From NCBI RefSeq assembly GCF_003144115.1, contig NW_020312012.1, forward strand, positions 171,442-235,441: DNA of 64,000 bases, written 5' to 3'. Made by a program: the position numbers and the translations under genes. This DNA comes from Tilletiopsis washingtonensis (taxonomy: Eukaryota; Basidiomycota; Exobasidiomycetes; Entylomatales). Below are positions 21,119-31,197 of this stretch, piece after piece. The stretch's first letter is position 1; each line of letters begins with the position of its first letter. The notes below the pieces were generated by a model. It made no database searches. It was not told the origin of the DNA and saw only the letters and a program-made list of their open reading frames with translations.

Positions 21119-22574
21119 ATGGCCGCGTCGCCGCGCATCGCCGTGCTGCAGCTCTCGCCCGCACATGGCGCGCCCCTCGAGAACGCGGCGCGCGTGCAGC
21201 AGATGACATCGCAGTGCGTTTGCCGCCGTCGCTCCTCTCTTCTTGGCCTTGTTCTGCGTGAGGGAGCGGCTGAACTACTGACGCCGGCACCTTTGTCGAC
21301 ACAGCTTGAAGCGCGGAGAAGTGGATCTGCTGATCTTGCCCGAGATGGCCCTGAGCGGTGCGCCGATCCCCTCCTCGTGCGCCGCCCGTCAGCAGCGCCG
21401 CTGACTCTCTCGGTCTCAGGCTACATCTTCCCCACTCCTGCCTCCATCGAGCCGTCCCTCGAGCGTCTCTCGACTCGTAGCAGCAGTAGCAGAACATCTT
21501 CATCATCTCCAACGCAAGCCCTGTGCTCCTCCCTCGCGCGCCGTCTCGAGTGCTACGTGCTCTGCGGGCTGCCCGCTCTCCTTGCCCACGCCTTCTCTTC
21601 CTCCTCCGCTAGCTCCGCCGCATTCGACGCTCGTCCATCCGAGCCTTCTCCCTCCGGATCAGGGCGGTCGAATGCAGGCGAGGAGGGAGCGTACAATGCC
21701 GCTCTCCTGCTCGATAGAACAGGAGAGGCGGTGCATGTGTTTCGCAAACACTTTTTGTATGAGGCTGATGAGGCGTGGGCTTGCGAAGGTGCGTTCTTGC
21801 GTCTTGCGTCTTTGATGAGCAGAGAGGAGACTGACGGGACGGTCTGCAATGATGCAGGACCGGGATTCGAGTTTGTTGATCTGCCGAAGCCGCTTGGACG
21901 AGTGAGTTGCACCTTTCTCGCACTCGAGAGCTCGAGCCGCACGCTCACCCGTGCCTCGTCTCAGTTGGCAGTAGGCATCTGCATGGACCTGAACCGTGCG
22001 TGCCGCTCCTTGCCCTGCCTTCTCGTCCCTCAACGCCGCCTCGCAAAGCTGACACCTCACACCCGCACCGAAGCCTATCGCTTCCAAGCCGCCTTCGACT
22101 CATTCGAGCTCGCTTCGTTCTGCGTCAGGAATCACGTCGATACGCTGGCGCTGCCTATGGCGTGGCTCAAGCCCGAAGTGGAAGATGAGGAGCAGGCCAG
22201 CGCGAAGAGCGAGGCAGCCGAGGGCCAGAGCGAGGGCGAGCTGGAACAGGACGCTCGTCAAGCGCAGCACCAAGCGCAGCAAATGATCCACTACTGGCTG
22301 CTCCGGCTCACTCCTCTCCTCGAAGCACCGCATCGCTGTGTAGTGGCTTGCGCGAATCGCGTGGGGCAAGAAGGAGGTGAGAGTCCCCCTCTTAGCTTTG
22401 CCCCCCCCCCCCCCCTTCTCTCCGGTCTCCTCGCGCTGCATGTTGGGATGCTGACGCCGGACGGCAGGGACCGTGTTCGGAGGCTCTTCATGCGTGCTGC
22501 AAGTTGGTGGAGGAGATGTGAGGGTGAAGGGATGGATGTGCGAGGAAGAGGCGCTGCTCGTGGTCGACCCATGA
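21119..22574 (+). CDS. NTA1: Protein N-terminal amidase Nta1
   Basis: Seven exons: 21119-21213, 21305-21357, 21420-21788, 21858-21901, 21965-21995, 22074-22376 and 22468-22574, about 333 aa. Nta1 deamidates N-terminal Asn and Gln, feeding proteins into the Arg/N-degron pathway. It is a nitrilase-fold enzyme, and all three catalytic residues are visible: Glu in LLILPEMALSGYIF, Lys in VFRKHFLYEADE and Cys in AVGICMDLNPYRFQ. The last exon gives GTVFGGSSCVLQVGG, the conserved nitrilase C-terminal strand pair, and stops after LLVVDP. Several motifs are only complete after splicing. It is shorter than yeast Nta1 but core-complete. A run of 19 C (about 22400-22418) sits in the last intron. Confidence 0.92.
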
Positions 22575-22776
22575 CGAGCCTCTGGCCTCGCTTCTCTGTG
22601 CAACTACGCTGGAGCAGCCAGAGCAATGCACGAGCGCGAAAGAGGCATGATTACTAGGTACAAGAACGTGGAGTCGTAGAGGAGTCATCGTCGTCATCGG
22701 GCATCGGCATGGACATCGGCATCGGTCCGCCTTGCCGCTCAGCCGCGTCTCGGGGCCGATCGCGTCCCACGCGCCT

Positions 22777-24055
22777 TCACTTCGGCGGGTAGCCCTGCAT
22801 CTGCCCCTGCGGATATCCTCCATACCCGCCGCCCGGCGCGCCAGGGTGCGCATAGCCTCCGCCCGCCACTTGTGGTTGGAAGCCGCCGTCGACGGGCGCG
22901 GACCATTGGCAGATGGAGCAGAAGAAGAGCTGTGTCGAACGAGCGAGTCAGCAACGAGCGAGAGGAGGGAGAGGAAAGGCGGGGGGGGGGAGAGAGAGAG
23001 ACGCACATGCTTCTTGCCGAGAGGAATCTAGAGAGGAAGAAAAGACGTCAGCGTTGCGTTAAGGCAGAGGAGAGTGAGACCGGCGTGATCAGGCCAGGAT
23101 GCCCGCGCGGAGAGGCTGCGTACAAGCCGCCTGTCTCGCTCGGCTCGCGAGAGCACACCGGCTTCCTGCGCTCCAGGTGAGGGACTCTGTCCTGCCCTGG
23201 CCGGCACCGGCAGCTCGCGGATCTGCGAGCTGCTGCGCGTGCCCTCACGGGCCCCACACGCTAAGTTGGTGCTACGTCGTGCTCGACGCCCACCGGTTCG
23301 ACGCAGAGCGCTGCGTATCGAGCCAGAGCTGCTCGTCCTTAGCCACAGCCACCCCTCAGTGCGGCGAGGATTCGTCGCTGAGTGCCATCTCGGCCACTCT
23401 TGCCGAAGGCTGGCCGCTCAGTGTGCCGGCTGCCGCGCTTGCGCCGCCCAACACGCTGCACTTGCACTCTCTTGCTGCTCCTCGTCGCTCTCGGACAGCT
23501 AAACGAGTGCCTGCTCTCTGCTAGCGGCGCTGCGGCGGCCCTCTGCAGGAGGGCAGAGCTCTGCGCTCTCGCCGCTTTGCTTTCCTTTGCCTATTGCCGC
23601 TAGATACTGCGCCACCACCTGCAAGGTCCTCGAGCCCGCTCTGTCCTTTCCCTCCACCACACCCTCGCGCGCCCCGGCAATCCGCCTCTGTCCCCTCTCG
23701 CCCGCCATCCGCCATGCGCCCGCTCCTTCGTCGCGTTTCCTCTCGCCGCCCATCGCCCGTTCACTCACGAGCGGGATCCAGCAGAGCTCAAAGCGCTTGC
23801 TGCGCTTGGCGCGCACCACCTGGGCGTTGTGGCAGCGCGGGCAGATGTGTGGCCTGCTCCAACACCATCTCGTGTCAGCAAATACGGCGAGGGGGGTCAT
23901 AGAGCCAGGAAGCGCTACGCACGTGCCATCGCCCTCCTGCTTGATCTTGCTGGGGCAGCCGAACATGATGGGGATGCTGCGCCGAGCCAGAGCGAGGTCA
24001 GCGCGAAAGGGACAGAGTGACGAGCGATGGCGACGCACCAGAAGAAGAAGTCCAT
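22777..24055 (-). CDS. Small zinc-ribbon protein
   Basis: Five exons: 24055-24039, 23976-23923, 23853-23769, 23027-23007 and 22929-22777, only about 109 aa. The spliced product begins MDFFFCIPIMFGCPSKI, then HICPRCHNAQVV (first Cys pair), CWIPLIPLGKKH and LFFCSICQWSAP (second Cys pair), and ends in a Gly/Tyr/Pro-rich tail finishing MQGYPPK. The pattern CxxC - FxLCWIPLIPLGKKH - CxxC matches the fungal zinc-ribbon family whose function is not established. A 741-nt intron (23028-23768) separates the first Cys pair from a 21-nt micro-exon that encodes IPLGKKH. The joins keep phase and rebuild the family motif, which supports the odd structure. None of the exons is visible as a long ORF. Confidence 0.78.
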
Positions 24056-24526
24056 TCTGGGCGACTGGCTGGGGGTGGTGTGGTGTGTGAGTTGAGAGAG
24101 AGAGACGGGATGAGGTGGTGGTGGTGGTGAGAGGCGGAGCCCGATGAGACGCGAGTCGCACGACTCTTGCGGGACTACTCTGGCTGTGCAAGTGCAGGCA
24201 ATACAGAATGCTCCCGGCACCGCCTTCAGCTCATCAAGCGGCTGCCGTGCTCCTCACGCCGAGACGTGCGCGCGCAGGCGGCCTGCCGGCGTGCCGAGAG
24301 AGCGCGTGACGTCACCCCTGACCTGCGCGCGCTGAGCGTGAGGCGGTGCTGCTGCATCGGGCGCTTGGCGCGCGTGCTGCTGCGCCTCCCTTTCCGGCCT
24401 CCGGGCGCTGCTGCTGAGGCACGATCTCGCTCCCGCAAGCGAGCTTGATGCCTCCTGGAGCACGCTTGCTGCATTCTTCGTCGCTGTCGACATGAAGAGC
24501 AGGAGCCACGTCAAGCACAGTCGCAC

Positions 24527-24601
<75 letters not shown>

Positions 24602-25054
24602 CGTTCCGTTGTTTCCAGACGCGAGTAGAGTAGGCGTCTCCAGGCGAGAGATGTGGGAGATGGGAGGCAGGAGAGGCGTGTGTAGGGGAGATGAGAGGCG
24701 CAAACGGCGCTCCGGGAGGCATGCGAAAAGTAGAGAGGGGGGAGCTTGCGCGAGTCGTCTGGTGTACAGCGCGCTGAGCCTGGGAGAGTTGAGAAGGTGG
24801 GGCGCGGGAGGCGCGAGGGAGACATGCAGAGGAAGAGAGAGAGGACAGATGTGTGTGTGTAGGCTCGTAGATGTGATGTAGAGATATGATAGGTTCGCAT
24901 CGCATCGAGTCGATGGAGAGCGGGATGGGACGGAATGAGTGCTATGTGTGATGGTGTGGTGCGCGAAGCGAAGGGCGCCTTTGCGCTTTCTACTGCTCGC
25001 TCGGGCGATGGGCGGCGAGCGAGCGATGCCTGCTGGCTGCTGGAACTGGGGGGC
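24056..25054. other. Spacer between zinc-ribbon gene and CRY-DASH stop
   Basis: About 1 kb between two minus-strand genes. It holds the zinc-ribbon promoter, a 67-bp GA repeat and the CRY-DASH 3' region. No gene is evident. Confidence 0.6.
24532..24598. repeat. GA/CT dinucleotide microsatellite
   Basis: About 33 perfect GA units on the plus strand (CT on the minus, which is the CRY-DASH and zinc-ribbon sense strand), roughly 460 bp downstream of the CRY-DASH stop on its own strand. Confidence 0.95.
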
Positions 25055-28000
25055 TCAGTCGCGCGAAGTGCCGGCCGGCCAGCTAGGGCCTCTTCTCCAG
25101 CTCGTCTGTTGGTCCGCCGATCTCTGTTGCTGCGGCGGCTGTCTCTGCTGCGTCTGCATCGGGCGCTGCTGCAGCTGCTGCGGGTACCCTTGTTGCTGCT
25201 GCATCGCCGAGTGCGGCTGCGGAGGCGCTTGACGGTGTCCATGGATGCCCGGCGGCGGCGTGGCCGTGCCCGCGCTGCCGGCGCTGTTGGTCGTGCTGAG
25301 CGCAGAGAAGGCGGCATAGCCGTTCGAAGGAGTGCCCGGTCCGTTCATCGAGGGACTCGAACGTCCCATCTGCCCCATTGGCGTATGCAGGCCCGCACTG
25401 CTACGGCCAAATACTCCTGCGCCGCCCGCTGCGCGCGACGTGTAGCCAGGCTGCGGCTGCTGAGGCGCCGAGGCCGAAGAGATGCCCGGCGGCGGCTGCT
25501 GCGCGACTTGAGCATGCTGATGCGCTGGACTGACGTAGTCGGGCGCGCGTGGACCAGGTGCGTCCTGTGCGTTGCCGCGAGGCAGACCATTGCCGAGCGA
25601 CAGGCCGCCCATCTGCGAGACGAAGGCCGTCGATGAGACACCTCCTCCGAGGCTTGCGAGCGCGTTGGGCACCGCCACAGCACCTCCAGCCTGCTGTGGT
25701 CGCACGACGCCAAACGGCGATGCCGAACGTGCGGAAGAGGCCGAGGCATTGCTCGTCATCGGCGGGATCTCGTGGAGCGGCGCCGCGACGCGGCCGGGAA
25801 TGTTGAGCGGAGGGTACGGCGAGGCTTGTGCGCCCACGGCGCCAGTGCCGCGAGGACCAAGCTTGGGGCCCTGGCCGGCACCAGAGAGTGCGAATGCACC
25901 GGGCGTCACTCCTCCGTTCTGGTTGTGCGAAGTCGGCGGCGGAGGAGGAGGCACGCCTGCGTTGCGCTTGTTGCCGCCGCGCTTTGGCCGACCGTCCTTG
26001 ACCTTCTCCTGCGGGTTGCCGAACATCTTCGAGCCAACGCCCTCCTTGCGCTCGTAGTGCTTGCGCCACGTGTCGCTCTCGATCATCGGTGCGGCGGGGT
26101 AGGCGTCCCATGCGATGTCCATCTGCGTCGTCTTGAGGCCGTAGCTGCGACGCTCCTCGGCGTCGAGCAGCCACGGCGTCTGGCAGAAGTCGGCGTGCAG
26201 ATTGCGCAGTGCGGGAATCCAAAGCTTGACGTACTCTCCGTGCGAGTCGTAGTCCTTGGCCTGCTTGACGACGTTGAAGTGTCGCGAAGCGCGCGGATCG
26301 TTGCCGACGCCGGCAACGTACTGCCAGTTGCCGTAGTTGCTCGTCGGGTCGTAGTCGATGAGATGACTCTGGAAGAACTCGGCGCCGATGCGCCAGTCGT
26401 AGCCGAGATCCTTGGTGAGGAAGCTGGCGACGTTCTGCCGGCCGCGATTCGACATGAAGCCCGACTCGCGCAGCTCGATGATGTTGGCATCGACAAAGGG
26501 AATGCCCGTGCGGCCCTCGAGCAGCCGCGAAATGTGATGGTCGCGCGGCGCACTCTTGGGATCCCACGTCTTCCACCATCCGGCCGCCAGCTTCTGCTCG
26601 GCCTGCCGCGGGTCGCTGCGCTCCTCGAAGCCGCCGAGCTTGTACAGCAAGTCGCCGTACTTTTCGCTGACCCAGAAAAAGTAGTCGCGCCACAGCAGCT
26701 CGAAGCGCACCCAGTACGTGTTGCGGTCCTCGCCGAACTTGCGCTCGTGGTAGTCGAGCGCCTCCCAGATCTGCCGCGGCGAGATGGAGCCGTAGGAGAG
26801 GAAGGGCGACATCTTGGTGCTGTAGCTGTGTCCGACGAGATTGTTGCGCGTCTGCTTGTAGCGCGCCACGGGCGGCGGATCGGCCTTGCCCCAGCGGCTC
26901 GAGTCGGCAGACTTGCCGCGCACGAAGTACCAGTCCAGCCGCTCGAGCGCCGAGCTCTCGCCGCCACGCATCGGAAAGGCAGAGGCGGAATGCCGCTCCT
27001 GCAGTTGATGAGCAGTGAGTTGTTTGCTGGGCGGCCCGTTCTCGCTGACGGGCGCAATGAGGTAGCGCAGAATGTCGTGGAACGAGACTTGGCCTTCCTG
27101 CTGGCTCTGCTCCTGCGGCGGGCGTGGCGAGAGACCATCCACGTCGACCTCGTACGAGACGTCGAGGGCATAGTCGGGCGTCTCGGGCAGCGGCGGCACC
27201 GACTTCCACGTCTTGGGCGCACGGAAGCAGGGGCGGACCATGTTGGGCAGCGACTCGACGCGCTTGCGGAAGGGCGTAAAGACGTCGGGCGTGTCTCCGA
27301 TCTCGAAGGGCAGATCGGCAGGATGCACGAGGGTCTTGCCGTGCACGAAGCGCATCGGCACGCCGGTGCCCTGGAGCATGCGAGCCATCTCCGTCTCGAC
27401 TTGCACCTCGTCGTGCGTCATCTCCTTTTGCAGCCACACGCCCTCCACCTCGTCGCCGCGCTCCTGGAAGGCGCGCACAAAGTTCGTCACGACGACCTCG
27501 GGGATGCCGAAGCGGATGACGAGGTCTGAGCCCACCTCGCGCAGCCGAGAGCGCAGGTCGTACACCGACTCGGCCACGTAGCGAGCGCGGTAGCCGCCCG
27601 TCTTCCAGAAGCCGTAGTTCTGCGTGCGCGCCTCGGGCCCACGGCGCTCGTAGCCCGGCAGGCCGCTGAGCTCCATGGTGCGCTCATCGAAGACGAAGAG
27701 CGGCAGCAGATAGTCGGCCTGGCTGTGCAGGCCAGAGAGATCGATGTCCTTGTCCTTGTTGAAGTGCGTGTGGTGCGCCAGCACCGGGTCAGGCGGTGGC
27801 GTCGTCGTGTGGGCACTGGCAAGCGGGTGTCGGCAACGCACGGCAGCAGCAGCAGCTCGAGCAACTCACTAGTGGAACAGAGCATTGTCCTCGATGCGCA
27901 GATCCAGGCGCATCAGACAGATGAGAACACGCTTGCCGCTGCCCTCGCTGCCCGGACTGGCGGGACGCGTCGGCTGATGCGGCGCATTGGCACCGCCATA

Positions 28001-28135
28001 GTTGCTGCCGCCATCGAGCGGCGGCGTGGAGCGAGCCGTCGAGACGGAGCCGCTGGGCACGTGCGAGTGCGAGGCACTGCTCGACGGCGGACTGCCGCCG
28101 CTCTGCTGCGAGTGCGCAGAGGGAGCGGGCGTCAT
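25055..28135 (-). CDS. CRY-DASH: CRY-DASH cryptochrome with long low-complexity tail
   Basis: Two exons, 28135-27870 and 27815-25055, joined across a 54-nt intron to give ALFHYAHTTTPPPDP; about 1008 aa. A Ser/Pro-rich leader precedes the photolyase N-terminal fold (KRVLICLMRLDLRIEDNALFH; LLPLFVFDERTM). The FAD-binding domain has NNLVGHSYSTKMSPFLSYGS, FELLWRDYFFW, TGIPFVDANIIELR, SGFMSNRGRQNVASFL and the DASH-diagnostic NYGNWQYVAGVGNDPR. CRY-DASH proteins bind FAD and MTHF, repair CPDs in single-stranded DNA and act in light responses. The catalytic region ends near residue 707; the last 300 residues are Gly/Pro/Gln-rich with a basic GGNK patch, longer than in bacterial members. The gene is divergent from MTQ2 over a 1.6-kb spacer. 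Confidence 0.95.
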
Positions 28136-29744
28136 GGCGTCCGCCAGAGATGGGGTGGCGGCGCTGCTGAAGGCGGAGAGAGCCGCGGCGCACGCCTCTC
28201 TCGCTGAGGCTAGCGCTACGAAGCAGGACTAAAGCGGAGACGGCCTGCAGGTAAGGGCTGTGCTCAGTGCTGACTCAGAGCGAGTGGGCTGCCGGAGCAG
28301 GGCATGCTGCGGTGGCGCTCGCCCTCAGGGCCGGTCACGCGACCTGGTCGAGCAACGCAGCCGCTGAGCTGCCCGCGCGATGAGGTAGCATGCTTGATGC
28401 GACGAGTCATGCCCTGCTCCAGTCCTCGTCCAGTGTCGGGCCATGCGAACTCACCGAGAGAGGCGGACGAGCGAAGCAGCAGCGCGGCTGGCGCACTCGC
28501 TCTCAGCACGGGGGACAGCAGCGCGCAGGCCGCTGGTAATAGACTCGAGCAGACGGAACGGGCGTGAATAGATAGAGCGTGAGCCGATGTGGCCGGCCAC
28601 GAGCGGGGTGCAGGTGTCGATCCGAAGAGAAGAGCAGAGAGGAGGGCGATGCTGGAGCAGAGACCAGCAATGGCGCGAGGCGAAAGAGCCACGAGTATGC
28701 GCCGAGGTGTGAGAGAGAGGCAAGAGGGCAGGAACGGGCTCGAGCTCTTCACTTTGCACTGGGGCAAAGGGACAAAGACTCGGTGACTGCCACACGCGAG
28801 CGAGAGAGAGGGAGAGGATGGGCCCGAGTGAGGGAGCCGGGGTGGGTGGGAGACGCGAGTGCGAGTGCGAAGCGACCGCCAGGGGTGAACAAGAGGCGCG
28901 CCGGGCTGGCTGATGCAAGAGCTGCGGAGCGCAAGGCGGGGCGCGAGTACAAATCTTCTAGAATCGGGCCGCCGCGTTTTGTACTCGGCACGCGCCACTC
29001 GAGGCGCGTTTTTGTAGTCGGCCGGCGACATCGATCGGCTGGCGCGCTGCGTGTGGCGCAGCGTCACCGTCACCGCCGCCGCGAGCAAGCCGTCGGCTCG
29101 ACGCGGCTGCACGCTGGCAAGTGCCAGGGCGCCACCTATGCTGTCCTGATGAGAGGCTGCGACCATGGTGATGGAGAGAAGGTGTGCCACGAGCTCGTCG
29201 CTGCATGTCGACGTGTGCGGGCCAGCAAAGGCGGCGTGTGGGTGCGCTGGCTGGCGGGCCGCGAGCACGCCCTCGGCGACTCAAGCGCCGCGCTTCGGCC
29301 TTGCACGCGCCGCACGCGAGCTCGAGCCCGCCCTTCGCGCCCGCATCTTGCGCCACGGGCTGTGATGCAGCAGGCGGCGCTTGGATCTGCGCATGGCAGA
29401 TGCTCTCGCCCAGCTCGAGCGCAGATGCTCCGACGACTGCCCCGGTACTGACTGCGGGAGGCGAGAAGACTGCCAGCTCACAAGGCGCGAGGGCAGATCC
29501 AGGCGGAGAGCGTGGGAACAGTTGAGCCTGCCGCCTGGCCTGCCGCGCCACGGCGGCGCGGCCGCCTTGCCTTCCCTCTTCGCGCCGAGGCTTTCACCTC
29601 ACCAGTCAAGTCAAAGTCTCTCTCAAAAGCAGCAAGAGCGCTCGCAAAGCACTGTGGCAAGCACCTCAGAGCATCTCTCATTCGCGCAGCGACTCGTCTG
29701 GCAACGTCTGTCTGACTGGCATTTGATCAGCCTGCAGTCGCGAC
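28136..29744. other. Long head-to-head spacer CRY-DASH/MTQ2
   Basis: A 1.6-kb divergent region. Open frames of up to 334 codons here lack domains. No repeat or RNA gene recognised. Confidence 0.6.
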
Positions 29745-30713
29745 ATGGCAGCCGTCTCGACACCGACGCCCGAACTGCCCTTCTCGCGCGCCGAGTACGC
29801 GCATATTTACGAGCCGGCAGAAGACACCTTTCTGTTGCTTGACGCCCTCGATGCGGACGCTGCGCTGCTGCGAGATGGGAGTCGGCGACTTTGCGTCGAG
29901 ATTGGGTGCGCTTGTGCCGAAATGGAAGGAGGGAGCGGAGAGGCTGATGCGGACTCCCTGCACGCAGGTCGGGGAGCGGCTGCGTGAGCGCATTCGCAGC
30001 TGCCGTCGTTGGGAAGAATGACTGTGGTGAGTGCACAGTAAGGCACGCTTTCTGCTTAAGCTGACTCCGCCGGCCAACAGCACACCTCTGCACCGACATC
30101 AACCCTCATGCCGCCTCAGCAACTGCACGAACAGGAAGCGCCAACTCCGTTCGTCTCCCTCTTTCTTTCTCTCCACGACGACTAACCCTTGTCTTCAGGT
30201 GGCGCTCTCACCGATCCTCTCGCCACTCCTCTCCTCCCTCTCTTCCCGTTCTCGGGCCGCAGGCGGGTTGATAGACATTCTCCTCTTCAATCCGCCGTAT
30301 GTACCGACGACCGCAGAGGAGGAGGCAGCAGCTCAAGCGGCGGGCGGGATAGCGGGTGCCTGGGCGGGCGGGGCGACGGGCACGAATCTGGTCGAGGCAC
30401 TGCTGGAAGATGGGCTTGAAGTGAGCTCCGGTGCGCTTGCTTGCTGGAGGCACGGCGCGCTGACGCACCGCAAACAGACAATCCTGGCGCCCGGCGGGCT
30501 CTTCTATCTCCTCGCCTTGCGGGCGAATGATCCCCCTGCGCTCGTGGCGAAGATGCAAGCGAAGGGCCTGCTCGCCGAGGTGAGTGACTCAGGAAGCACA
30601 TGGAGGCGTCTGGCTGAGGGCAGTCGCTGATGCAACCGCACCGTCAGATCGCGATGCAGCGGCGAGCAGGTGGCGAGCATCTCTTCGTCATACGCGCTCA
30701 ACGCCCACGATGA
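29745..30713 (+). CDS. MTQ2: eRF1 glutamine methyltransferase Mtq2 (HemK family)
   Basis: Six small exons: 29745-29905, 29968-30026, 30081-30148, 30199-30420, 30478-30579 and 30648-30713, about 225 aa. Mtq2, with Trm112, methylates the Gln of the GGQ motif of release factor eRF1. The N-terminal YEPAEDTFLLLDAL is the family signature. Splicing builds the SAM motif CVEIGSGSGCVSAF, then LCTDINPHAASAT and the catalytic LLFNPPYVPT. The C-terminal strand ends EHLFVIRAQRPR. Intron 3 (30149-30198, 50 nt) has a non-standard GTTCGT donor but a perfect CTAAC branch site. A Gly/Ala insertion follows NPPY, as in other fungal members. It converges on the glyoxal oxidase gene 484 bp away. Confidence 0.92.
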
Positions 30714-31197
30714 GCCTCTCTCTCTCTCGCCCGTCGCCCTACTTCGCGCAAGCAGCTTCACATGTCCACGATTCAGCTGATGGAGACGCATTTATTTCAC
30801 CCGCTTCGGCGAGCGCATAGGCTGGCGGACAGCAGTGTGGAGTAGAGCGGGTAGCGAGCGAGACGAGACTGGAGAGACACGAGCGGGCGCGGACGAGACG
30901 CGGACCGGAGAGGCGTGGCGTAAGAGACAGACGAGTAGGGCGTGGCTGGACGAAGAGCACGCGCGCGTGGGAGATAGGAGTGATGATGTGGAGACGTCAA
31001 GGGCGAAGTGGGGTGGAGAAGGAAGGAGCGGGCTGGGCCACGCCGCGCGGCTGAGCTTTCGTATGGGTGACGGGTCCGGCGAGTAGAGCGAACGTGCAAG
31101 CAGAGGTCGAACGCAAGCGCAGGCGCAGCGGGCTGAGTGGAGGCGTTAAGGCATGAAGAGAGAGAGAAGGAGAGCCGGATGCAGGCCTCGTCGCCGT
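30714..31197. other. Tail-to-tail spacer MTQ2/glyoxal oxidase
   Basis: 484 bp of convergent 3' flanks, purine-rich on the plus strand after about 30840. Nothing else recognised. Confidence 0.5.

Noticed and set aside
25401-27437. 678-codon minus-strand frame overlapping CRY-DASH in another frame
   Set aside because: Arg/Ala/Gln-rich off-frame reading of the photolyase gene; the true frame carries all the family motifs.
25772-27529. 585-codon plus-strand frame antisense to CRY-DASH
   Set aside because: Shadow of the cryptochrome codons; no motif, and it stops arbitrarily.
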